Below are positions 1 through 10,593 of a stretch of DNA of 64,000 nt, in pieces. Under the pieces are notes generated by a model that did not search any database, had not been told where the DNA came from, and saw only the letters and a program-made list of their open reading frames with translations. The stretch's first letter is position 1. Each line of letters begins with the position of its first letter. Location: contig JASDFA010000006.1 in the NCBI GenBank assembly GCA_035772735.1, positions 69,580,001-69,644,000 of the forward strand, read 5' to 3'. The translations under genes and the position numbers were made by a program. Source of the DNA: Datura wrightii. Taxonomy: Eukaryota > Streptophyta > Magnoliopsida > Solanales > Solanaceae.

Positions 1-526
1 AGGATCAAAAATTTTGATAGAAAGGCAGGCTTTAGCAAAACCTACTCTGTACTCTCTAAATTCTCTTGTAAATCTTCATACTCAATAAAAATCTTGTAAA
101 TTATCCAATCTCTGGCGCTGAAGTTTCCTTTCAGGTATATACTATTTTATTTTACGAATTTAAATTTACTATCTTTTTAAATATTTGTTTAGCCTAAATG
201 AAAGGCTAAACCTTTAAGTTGGACTAATAGCACACTAGAACATGAGTAAACTGGAAATGAATCATTAAGGAAAGTTTTGTTCCGGAAGTTCCGAGGTCAG
301 GACCTCAAGGTAGAGTTACTGTAGCTCCGACCATAACATAACCTGTGCATCTGCACGGATACCCCTGTTCAGCCCGGTATAGCCGTGAGGAAGGCGTTTG
401 TAAGGGCGTTAAGGGGATGGTTTAGGTTGTGTTATGGTTTGAGTTATGGCAATTTGTAAAAGTGCCTTGAAGGCTGTAAATGTTCCTGCGGTTCTGCCGA
501 AGTGATCCTGCCCTGAAGTGGTATCA
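1..526 (+). mobile_element. Leader-like remnant of a reverse-transcribing element, ending in a truncated primer site
   Basis: This block is visibly richer in G+C than the DNA to its right and has no long ORF. It carries an AATAAA signal at 84-89 after a CT-rich run. It ends at 519-526 with TGGTATCA, the first eight bases of the initiator tRNA-Met primer site TGGTATCAGAGC, and then passes directly into a trinucleotide microsatellite. A polyadenylation signal followed by a leader and a tRNA-Met site is the order found in the R-U5 end of LTR retrotransposons and in the leader of plant pararetroviruses integrated in genomes. No capsid, RT or movement-protein coding is present, so these cannot be separated here. 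A LINE 3' end with a trinucleotide tail is a third possibility. Confidence 0.35.
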
Positions 527-541
527 TAATAATAATAATAA

Positions 542-578
<37 letters not shown>
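527..578. repeat. Compound microsatellite (TAA)n-(GAA)n
   Basis: About six TAA units run straight into about eleven GAA units. The array starts exactly where the retroid leader stops, so it either marks the insertion site or is the element's tail. Confidence 0.9.
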
Positions 579-579
<1 letters not shown>

Positions 580-681
580 TAAAAGTTAAATTATCAAAAT
601 ATCCATTAAATATTGAACGACTATTTTAACCTTCAATCTAAAACTATTCTTATAATATTTTATATACTAAACAGTAAAATT

Positions 682-846
682 GCATAGCAATAAATATTAT
701 TATTATTGTAATAAATATTATTAGACCATTAAATATTTCACAATGAATTATTTATATGAAAAAGTGAATTTATTGTAGTCTATTCAATTTTTTAAAGTTA
801 TTTTTTTCTTTAATACTTATTAAGAATAATAACATTTATTGCTATG
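682..846. mobile_element. Candidate MITE with imperfect terminal inverted repeats
   Basis: The left end GCATAGCAATAA and the right end TTATTGCTATG are inverted copies, and similarity continues for roughly 25 to 30 bases into an AT-rich interior. AAATT stands directly outside both ends (677-681 and 847-851), consistent with a short target-site duplication. There is no coding capacity. In such AT-rich DNA chance matches are likely, so this is tentative. Confidence 0.35.
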
Positions 847-851
847 AAATT

Positions 852-3545
852 CTACACACCCTAAGTGAGAAGTTGAAATTCTAAAATATCCTTAAAAAGT
901 AGAATGATATTTTTTCTCTTCAATTAAGCACAACATCAATAATAATTTGTTCAAAAATATAAATATATATAAATCAAATAAATATTTTAAAAAATGAAAA
1001 AGTTACTTTATGAAAAAACGCGAACATTAAGATGATCAGGTTTAAATTTAGGAAGATTTTTTATTTTCTAAAAAAATCATATAAGTTTAATTACAATAAC
1101 TATTTCTTGAATAATGATAAGTGACAATTATGCTTTACTACATTCAAAATCATAACATTACAAACTATAATAATTAGAGCAGTTATGATTCAAATAAAAT
1201 TGGAGAACATCCATGTAACCTTTAGTCCAAGAAAGACCAATATATATACACAATTAAAGTGATAATAAATTATGAAATAATTTTCATCCTTCATAAAAAT
1301 CTATCAAATACTCAATTTAGTTTTCATCAAATATTTGCTTATATAGGTAGATTTGAAACTATTTAATTATCTTATTTTTAGTAAGAATATGCAATTTTTT
1401 TATGGGATCAATCTATTCTCCTCCCACCAACATATGAATCAACTCTTGCAAGTTTCAAATCAAGTGAGCTCATCCTTTTTCTTTTTTCTTTTTAAATTTA
1501 TCACTTTTTAAGAGCGCTAATGAAATCTCATAGTATTATTTTTCTTGTATAACCTTTGAAAAATTATATTATTCTATTATTTGTTACAGAATTTTAAAGT
1601 TTTCTTTGAAATTTTCAAAAAATTTGTTATATCACATGTGTTAATTAGATTTTTACACTTTGTTAACTTTTATTTTCTCTAAGCTCACTTTAGAAATACT
1701 ACTAGATGATATCTGAACATATTTGGTGCTTATAAATATAATTGCTTCAAAATAATATTATTCAATATTCTATCAATTGTTGACAGAATTCAAAACTTCA
1801 AATATTTATTTTGTTGTATTCATATACTGAAAGTCCAATGAGAAAAGTTACATCACAAAAAAAGCATGTCAGCTTTGTTTCTATTTCTACTTTAATTATG
1901 TTTCAAATTATAATTACCCGAATTTCTCTAGCTATTTGTTTTTTTTTTTGAAATATCATTTTCGATCCTCTTTGATATATGAATGTAGATGTATGGAGAA
2001 GTTGTGTCATATTAAATAGTAACATAAATACAATGCGAGACTAAGATATATAAGCTTGAGAAGAAAGGAAGAGAAATTTCAAGAATTCTCTGAATTAGTC
2101 TATGGAACAAATCTATATCTCTATATATAATTATATATGCTGGACATAATATTGTTCTCATCCTTTTATGGTAAGTCTGCTGATATTTTGCTGAGTATAA
2201 CTACATAAGTATTTTTTCCTTCTTCTTTAAAGAAGTCTTTCTTCTTTATTTGTTAATACTTTTTTTTACTGTTTAGTATGACTTTAAATTCTTAAAAAAG
2301 AAGAAATTTGTGTATTTATTTTAGGTTTCATTTGAGTCGTTTTTTGTCCTCTTTCTCTTTTGATTTATTATAAAATTTAATGATAATTTGGATCTATTTT
2401 CGATAAAAAGATATTTTTATGCATTTGTGTGCCATTCAAACAAATATTTTTAAAATATTTATATTGATCTATTTGAATACAAATATTATAATAATCAATG
2501 ACAGAGAACTACGTGCAATACACATGTCTAAAAAGTAATATATATATATATAAATTTGAGCTTTTATTTTTTTAATATAAAATTACTATATTTTAATATT
2601 ATATACTTTTTTTCTCCTCAATAAAAAATCTGATATAATTAATATGTAATACATGTGCAGAGCACACATGCTAGTATCCACAATTATGCCAAAAGTTTTT
2701 TAGAGGTATATTTAACATGCCGATTCTTGTTGCTCATCAATTTAATTGGGAAGGTCGAAAATGATTGATATATCTTTTTTTTCATCCGAAAATGATTGAT
2801 GTAGAAATGTAATAAATGGGTCGAATCCAAAAGTAACAAATGGACTAAGTAGCGTATTAGTCTTTCCAAAAGCACATAGGAAATGGATTTAAATCAATCT
2901 AATTTAACCTATTATAATATACTTTTATCGTTTTAAAATAATTATCATATTTTATTTTTTGAAAGTCATTTTTATTAATTTTTTAAAATTAATTAAAATT
3001 AAATTTATTTGATATTTTAAAATAAAAAATTTAAGTATTTAAAAATTATATAAAAAAATTATAAATTTTAATTTTTTTTATATTAATATAATAAAAAAAT
3101 ATATTTAAAAATATTGATTAAATTTAATATCATTTAAATCTGTGACAAATATTTTAAAACAGAGAGAATATTAACCAATCATTTCTAGAAAATTGTCGAC
3201 TATACTATGATAATGGAGATTTACTTATAATTATTTTAATTTATTTTATAAGTGATATAATAATATAAATATTTTTTATTTTAATACATAAATATTAATA
3301 GGCTAATAAAGCAAATACATGAAGTAAAAGTGTCGGCAGTGGCATTGGGATATTATTTATCTATTTATTTTTGTCGGTTAGTATTTCATTATCAAAGTTT
3401 GGTAGGGTATTACGAATGACAAAAAATGGAAAGTTTTGGAGCTTTCAGGTCTTTATACAACAATAAATATTGATGTAAATTAAAGATGGCGATGTAAAGG
3501 CAAAGATATTATTTACGGAGTCTTCGCCGGATTGCTATTTTATAT
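852..3545. other. AT-rich intergenic DNA, no gene seen
   Basis: Both strands are broken by stops, and the only 60-codon ORF (2684-2875, minus) shows no family resemblance. The stretch holds homopolymer runs, a short TA repeat near 2540-2552 and nothing I can assign. A small LTR copy begins at its right edge (3546). Confidence 0.7.
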
Positions 3546-4184
3546 TGTAGGAAAAAAAATTATAATATTGATATAAAGCAGAAATCAATACAAAGGTAAA
3601 TAGCTTAATACAAATACTATGTCGTGGCAAGTCACTATTTTGAGAGCAATTTTGGTTCGATTCCGTGCAAATCATTAAGGTCGGTCACTCCCCAAGATTC
3701 CACAACTCTTTCAAACATGTGCACTCATGGCTGGAAGTTTGGAGTTGCACAAATACAATTGCCTAGAAATTCACAAAGAAAGAAAATCTACAAAGAATAT
3801 AAATATTCTAGAAAGAAAGCCAATTAAGGAGATAATATTTCTTTTTATGTATGTGTGTGTGTTTTTCATAAAGAAAAGACATTTAAATATATAGGTGTAG
3901 GAAATAGAACGTTATGGTAGAAAATGAAATAACTCATCAGTTAAAAACATAATGACTGAAAACATTTTCTTTTTCCTTCTTCTATTAAGTCATACGTTAT
4001 AATTCTCACAAACAATTTAAAAAATGAATATGGTACTTTGAATGTTTGATAAAATCAATTCTAGAGAGTGAATGTGGTAACTTTTACTTTGCATTCTCAT
4101 CTCCACAATCAACTCTAGAAAGATGAATACAGTAAATTCTTTTTTTTTCTTTGCATTCTTATTCCTTAATAGAAAATGCCAACA
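3546..4184 (-). repeat. 3' LTR of copia A
   Basis: On the plus strand it begins TGTAGGAAAAAA and ends AATGCCAACA, so read along the element it starts TGTTGGCATT and ends TTCCTACA. The partner copy is 19107-19744. A purine-rich tract lies directly inside it. Confidence 0.88.
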
Positions 4185-4195
4185 ATCCCCCACAA
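4185..4195 (-). other. Polypurine tract of copia A
   Basis: On the minus strand the bases read TTTGTGGGGGAT just before the LTR start TGTTGG. This is the usual plus-strand primer position for a copia element. Confidence 0.75.
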
Positions 4196-4681
4196 ATGCA
4201 AAGGAAAAATAAGAGGAATAATTTCTAGGCAAAAGGAAGGAACATATACTTAAGTATCAATATCTTTCGATTTGAATTGACACGTAGTGAAATGAGGCAA
4301 CAACAAATATCCACAAAGTGAAGTACTCTTGAAATAAATGAGCATAAGTTGAGAACCCCACAACACATACGATATCCTTAATTTCATGCAAACTTCGCGA
4401 CTAAAAAAGTACTTTTATGGTCATGCATACAACTTGGGTCTCATGAGTGCTCTAGAAAGACGTCCCAAGTCTTTCATAAAAGGCGACGCACCTTTACACT
4501 CACGTAGGTGATTTCATCAAGTCTATCTCAAATATACCACCTTAAGGCTATGAAATCATTAAGAGCAAAATAAGCTCAACCTTATTAAGCACTACCTTAC
4601 GTCATAGAGATAGGAAATGTAGTATATATTGAGGGCTTATATGGCTTCATTTGACCGTAAATGGGTATCCACCATACTACC

Positions 4682-5221
4682 TCAATCCATGGGCTTTAGC
4701 CCCATCCTCCTCGACGTTTCAAGGATCATTTTCCTCGGCAAACCCTTCATTAAAGGATCCGCCAAATTTCTTTTGAACCTTACATATTCCAAGGAAATAA
4801 CACCATATTTCAACAACTGTTTAACCGCACCATGTCTAATGCGAATGTGTCTCTTTTTTCCATTATACACACTATTTTTGGAAATTCCAATTACTACTTG
4901 TGAGTCACAATGAAGAGAAATTGGTGAAGCTTGTGTTTCCCATAATGACACATCTTCCAAAAGATTTCTCAACCACTCAGCTTCTTGCCCTACCAGTTCG
5001 AGAGCTATGAATTCAGATTCCATGGTAGATCGTGCTATACAAGTCTTTTTGGAAGACTTCCATGAAATAGCACCTGCACCCAAAATAAACATATAGCCAC
5101 TGGTGGAGCTAACTTTATCATTGTCAGTTACCCAATTTGCATCACAAAAACCTTCTACAATAGCAGAAAAATTATTAAAATGCAAACACCAATTCATAGT
5201 ACCTCTCAAATACCTTAACAA
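4682..5221 (-). pseudogene. Copia A RNase H domain
   Basis: This open stretch of 179 codons is the C-terminal RNase H part of the copia polyprotein. Recognisable blocks are FCDANW with its aspartate, STSGY, the ARSTMESEF block with its glutamate, and LHCDSQ with a further aspartate, so the catalytic acidic residues are still present. It ends GLKPMD and a stop, a usual place for a copia polyprotein to finish, about 490 bases before the LTR. Upstream it is out of frame with the RT part, so it is a decayed fragment. Confidence 0.88.
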
Positions 5222-6463
5222 ACGATGAAGAGCATTTCATTGTTCATTAATGAGATTATGAGTACATCTACTCAATCTACTAATAGCATGAGCTATATCA
5301 GGTCGAGTATAATTCATGAGAAACATTACACTTTCAATTATTTTAGCATATTCAGTTTGAGAAAAACTAGATTCTTTATTTTTCCTCAAGTGTATGCTAG
5401 GATCATAGGGAGTCTCGCTGGAACTAAATCAAAACAATCAAACTTTTTCAACATCTTCTCAATATAATGAGACTGACACAAAGAGAAACCATTATTAGTT
5501 CTTTTGATTTTAATCCCCAAAATCACATCTGTTTCACCAAGATCTTTCATTTCAAACTTCGAAGATAAAAAAACTCTTAATCTCATTAACAACATTCACA
5601 TTAGGGCCAAAGATTAACATGTCATCCACATACAAACATATAATCACACAATCTGATCCTATCATTTTGGAATAAACACATGTATCAGATAAATTTACAA
5701 CAAAACCATCACCCACTAATGTGACATTAAACTTTTCATACCACTACTTAGTTGCCTGTTTTAGGCCATACAAGGACTTTCTTAATTTGCATATTTTATC
5801 TTCCTGTCCTGGGACCATAAAACCCTCAGGTTGTGTCATATAGATCTCTTCCTCTAAATCACAATTTAGAAATATTGTTTTGACATCTATTTCGTGTACC
5901 ACTATACTATGAAAAGCGGCTAGAGCAATAAGAGTTCTAATGGTCGCTATTTTGGTCATAGGAGAATAAGTATCAAAGTAATCAACACCTTTCTTTTGGT
6001 TAAAGCCCCTAATCACAAGTCTAGACTTATATTTATCAACTGTACCATCAGGTCTCAATTTCTTCTTAAATATCCACTTGCTACTTATGAGTTTACAACC
6101 TTTAGGCAAATCATACAAGTCCCAAGTGTGATTAGAAACTATAGATTCTAACTCACTGTTAATGGCCTCTTTCCAACACATAACATCTGTTGATCTCATT
6201 GCTTCATCATAAGTCTTAGGGTCTTCTTCTATTAAGTAGATAGACACTAATTCATCATTTAATGCATCAACATTAAAATTCTCAGTCAAAAAGGTAGTGA
6301 TTAAATCAGGACCAAAACTAGTTTCAGTTCTACGGTTTTTACTTCTTCTAAGTTCATTATCATGATCATTAGCAATAACATCACAAGAAGGCTCAACATG
6401 AGAATTAGCAGACATAGATGTAGAAGTATTATTTTGCACATTACTAGGCACATTATTTTTCAA
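5222..6463 (-). pseudogene. Copia A reverse transcriptase, broken
   Basis: The RT domain is spread over 5744-6463 (239 codons ending LYGLKQATK), a stop, a stretch with the active-site box YVDD intact at 5621-5632, and 5386-5595 with the FEMKDLGE block. The N-terminal part has the usual copia hinge and RT start (KSRLVIRGFNQKKGVDYFDTYSP region, with the isoleucine and lysine spellings of a decayed copy). In-frame stops and at least one frameshift separate the parts, so no full RT can be made. Confidence 0.87.
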
Positions 6464-7497
6464 AGAAAAATATGCTCAAAAAATTGTGTATCTCTAGATT
6501 CACAAATAGAATGACTATTCAAATACATAAATCTATATGCAGCACTGTTTTGAGCATAACTAATAAAGACAGTGTCAAAAGTCTTAGAACCTATATTGAC
6601 CAATTTAAAATCAGGTAGATCAACCTTAGCCAAACACCCCCATACTTTCAGAAATTTCAAGTTAGAAAAACCCTTTTCACAACTCATATGGAGTCTTGTC
6701 CAATTTCTTATGAGGAACTCTATTAAGAATATAACTTAGACAAGACAACTTTCCCTCACATGTTATTAGATAGACCCGAGCTTAAAAGCATAGAGTTCAT
6801 CATTTCCTCAAGGGTTCGATTTTTGCATTCAGCTACACCATTCTACTGAGGAGTATATGGAGCACTAACCTCATGTATAATTCCATTTTTCTCATAAAAG
6901 CCTCTAGAGTTTTAGTACTATATTCACCACTCCTGTCAGATCTAAGTCTCTTGATTTTCCTCTTCGGCTTTGAATTTCAAAAACATGCTTTCAGCCTCAT
7001 CTTTAGACTTAAGAAGATATACTTTTGCGTATCTAGAAAAGTCATCAACAAAAGTTATATAATACTTTTTTCCACCTTTGCTCACAGTATTCTTGAAACT
7101 GCCAAGTCTGAATGTACTAGTTCAAGCAATTCGATCTTTTACTAGTAACAGATTTGAAAGGTTTCTTGGCGTGTTTTGCTTCTACACAAATAGGACACTT
7201 AGAAAAATCATTATTTTTTATATCACATATATTAATTTCATTTTTCTAAGTCTTTTAATAGAAGCAAGATTAATATGACCTAGTCTACCATGCCACAAAT
7301 TAATAGACTCAGCAATACAAGCATAATTAAAAATATTTGCATTATTGACAATCTCTTGAACAATGTTCAGTACAAATAAATCCTCACTAATATATTCCTT
7401 CCCAACAAAGTCTCTTCCACGAGAAATAATTATTTTATCAGCTTCAAGAACAAGTTTAAGGTCTGGTTTGTTGAGAAGTGCTCCAGAAACTAAGTTT
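6464..7497 (-). pseudogene. Copia A integrase region, heavily decayed
   Basis: Translation of the minus strand gives scattered copia integrase pieces. The clearest is 6460-6687, with FLKVWGCLAKVDLP, the C-terminal part that follows the DDE core. Upstream (7200-7500) come pieces like the GAG-preintegrase zinc region (LWHGRLGH). Frameshifts and stops break it into short segments, and I cannot confirm all three catalytic acids. Confidence 0.7.
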
Positions 7498-7793
7498 CTA
7501 AGGGAAGGAGGGAACGTACAAAATGTTGTTCAAGGCTAAAATTTTTCCTTTATCCATAACTCCAGCAGTAATGGAGTTACACATATAGACACACTCGCCA
7601 TCAGTAGACTCCTTAAAGTCATGGAACAACTCCTTATTGGCGCAGAGATGCCTTGAAGAGCCTGTGTCCAACACCCAGTCAGTCTTGTTAGCCACCAGGT
7701 TCGCCTCTACTACTACAACAACAACACTTCATTACCCTCAATAAGATGAGCTTGGATATCACCTTCTCCTTCCTGCTACGAGTTTTGCCCATG
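7498..7793 (-). pseudogene. Copia A aspartic protease
   Basis: The frame contains NKTDWVLDTGSSRHLC, the DTG active-site motif of a retropepsin in the setting typical of copia elements, and continues through ILYVPSFP before it is lost at 7498. It is the first coding piece left of the nested gypsy element. The gag zinc knuckle that should precede it lies more than 10 kb away at 18230-18271, showing that the insertion split gag from protease. Confidence 0.85.
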
Positions 7794-7798
7794 TCTTC
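7794..7798. other. Target-site duplication, left copy (TCTTC)
   Basis: TCTTC directly precedes the 5' LTR of gypsy C and is repeated at 18221-18225 directly after its 3' LTR, a perfect 5-bp duplication. Confidence 0.95.
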
Positions 7799-10380
7799 TG
7801 TTATACCCCGTAGAATTCCCGGCACCTAAATGACCTATTCGCACGTTGGTTAAGCATATTTGAAGGCCATACGTGCTGGAGAAAGGCCCGGGAAAAGATC
7901 AGACGAGAAACCTGTCGAACCATCGCGGAAGGAGCCGAGGCAGAGCCCCTCCGCGATGGTAGCGTGTCACGGAGGAGAGGCCTCCGCGTTGGCTCCGTGA
8001 CACGTTGGCCTTGTCCAGGCCCAAGTAGATAAAGCCCACTTCGGGCTTAAAACATTTAAACACTTAAGAAATTCCAGAAAACAGAGGGCAAACGTAGAGA
8101 AGGGAAAAGGATCGAAGAAATAATATAATTTTCGTCCGATTACGCTGCTAAACGTTGTCCAAACTCAAATTAACTACAGATACTGAGGTATTTAGCAGCA
8201 GAGAGCATTCCTACGGATTCAGTTTCATAAAATACGGCCGACGAATCATCGAGCCACCGAGCTAAGGTAAGTGGAATTGCTCTAAACTAGTGTCTATGTG
8301 TTCCTAGCTGTGAAGTGAATATTTCTCCCTTCTGGACAGCTGAAAAATAGCGAGTTTTCGACTGTCTTTTGATAAGCCTAAGTTTAGGCTATAAACTATA
8401 TCGAAAGTGACATTGTCTTTTAAAGTAAAGCTGTATTTAGTATTAATTGACATATTTATGAATGCAGTTGGGAGAAAATAGTTGAAGTACCGACCGAGTC
8501 TCGTCCGACAGACGAATAATTCAAGGATAAGGTATGTAAAGTTAGTTTCCTCGGCAAGTTAGTAATCTTGGTACAGTACAGTAATTTAAAGGCCGATAGA
8601 ATATTTAGAAGCTATGTTGATGTTTATTATGAATGATGGTACGATACAAGAAACGTTATGTTATGTTCAGCGCGAGACTTGCTAGCACGATATAAATTCT
8701 AATACAAGTATCAGAGACTGCACAACATGCTCAGTATGTGATATAATGCGGAATGTTAGGGTATCATTGTATTCTATTAAATCCTAGTAAAGCAATGTAA
8801 TATCCGTAAGATATCTCAGAGATAGAACGACAAGTTAAAATGAAGCTAGAAAGCATATTAGAACTAGTAAATCATGATACTATAGAAACTCAGTATACAA
8901 CATAGTTTCAGCAGAAATACTATATCCTGTTCAGTATTAGCCCCAGAACAGTCTGGCAGGAGACTATATTCATATGTATATATTTACCAGCCTCAGCACG
9001 TATTAAATACGTACAGATTACTATTACTAGTTCAGCATGTAATATATACGATACTTTATCCCTATTAGCCTCAGCATGTGAGATATGCAGACAGTATTGC
9101 TAGTTGAGACCGTTGTATTGTTTGGGGTTGGACTACCTAGCATCCATGACCGCCCCAGGGTTGATAGCTGTATCGACTCGTCCGCCAGAGGATGAGGATA
9201 CGTCGCTCTACGGAGTGGCATGCCGTCCCACAGGGGACGAAGATGGGATGCCAGTTTTCCCCATATTATGCCTTGGTCGGCTTTGATACACCCCTGTCGA
9301 GCGGATACGCCCGGGTGTTAATTCAGGAGTCCTTCGGACTCAGGTACGATTATAGTCAGGGGCTCAGCGAGGCCAAGTGCATACCCAGGGAACCGGCAGG
9401 ATGCTTACAGGGTTTATAGGAGATGGGATGACCAGGGTAGGGGTGTAGATTCCGTGCTGGTTGTACCTCCCGGCTTATGGGGGCCGGGTAAGGTTTGTGT
9501 GTGCTATGTTATGTTATGTTATGTTATGCCATGTCACGTTAGATACGAGTAGATCAGCAGTTGAGTGATACGTCTCCAGGTACGACCCCTATTTCCTTTC
9601 CGTATAAGTGAGAGAAGGTATGACTTACATTATCAGACAGTTAATCTAATTCTTCTTACATCAGTTTCATCAGTTACATTGTTGTTTTCAAGATTTTGCT
9701 TTCAGTTATTACTTTACCTACTCAGTACCAGCGGTACTGACGTCCGGTGGGGCGCTGCATTACTTGCCTGCAGGTACTCATAGACGAGCAGGCGATACTA
9801 CGTGATTCCTGTCAGCGATCGAGTATTCAGCTCCTGTCATCCGGAGACTGAATTCCAGAGGTGTATTTCAGTTTCTTTTGTTGTATAGTACGGGTAGGTC
9901 GGGGCCCTGTCCCGATCATTTCTATTGCTATTCCTAGAGGCTTGCAGTCTGTATATATCTCCCTGTGATCAGATGAGCCGGTCGTGTGAGGCCGTGCAGT
10001 TGTATAGCTGTTAGTACTCTTTCTTTCTTTTATGTTGGACGTGTGGGGCCATAGTTTGCCAGTAGTGGTGACCTTGCCGGTTACGTAGCTTTCTAGTACT
10101 TCATGATTGAGTTATAGATAACTAGACAGCATGGTGGCCTTGTCGGCCCGCATAGGTTTCCCTATATTGACATGTTTCTGGTCAGCTGTTAGTACAGGTA
10201 CAGGAGGCTATAGGCCAATGGGCCGGGGGCTGTGTTTACAGCCGTTATATAGCCCTTCGTTTCCAGAAATGTGAGCTAGAGCCAGCCAGGCACCAGATGT
10301 GCCCAGGCTTAGCAGTCGAGCAGTTCAGGTCCTAGTAGGGCACCAGGTGCCAGTCATACCCCCCAAGGTGGGGTGTGACA
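7799..10380 (+). repeat. 5' LTR of gypsy C
   Basis: Begins TGTTATACCCCG and ends GGGGTGTGACA, 2,582 bp. The position equal to the 3' LTR's TATATAAA reads TAGATAAA (8025-8032), so the TATA box of the copy that should drive transcription is damaged. An ATGTT pentanucleotide repeats near 9505-9530. Short ORFs inside it recur in the 3' LTR and are not genes. Confidence 0.95.
8025..8032 (+). promoter_or_regulatory. Damaged TATA box in the 5' LTR of gypsy C
   Basis: TAGATAAA in the context CCAAG...GCCCAC; the 3' LTR has TATATAAA in the same context at 15865-15872. The setting, a GC-richer block followed by TATA about 230 bases into the LTR, suits the U3 promoter. Confidence 0.65.
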
Positions 10381-10384
10381 AACT

Positions 10385-10396
10385 TGGTATCAGAGC
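10385..10396 (+). other. Primer-binding site of gypsy C (tRNA-Met initiator)
   Basis: TGGTATCAGAGC begins four bases after the LTR end and is complementary to the 3' end of initiator tRNA-Met, the usual minus-strand primer of plant LTR elements. Confidence 0.95.
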
Positions 10397-10593
10397 AGGT
10401 CGTATCCCAGGGAGTCTGCAAGCCGTGGTAAGTAGAGTCCTGTCCATGGATGTGTTGTGCACCACATACTATGGGTAGGAGGCTGCAAGGCATGATAGGA
10501 TAGTTGTATTTTATTCTTATTCAGTCGTGCTGTAGAGCGGTACAGTATAGGGTTGAGTCCCTAAAAGCTTACCATATTCTTTGGTTACAGATA

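Noticed and set aside
527..578. CRISPR-like repeat array
   Set aside because: It is a simple trinucleotide microsatellite without spacers; CRISPR arrays are not expected in plant nuclear DNA.
9104..9286. Short ORFs in the gypsy C LTR, repeated at 16944-17126
   Set aside because: They occur at the same place in both LTRs and in related solo LTRs, with no family resemblance; they are chance frames in repeated noncoding DNA.
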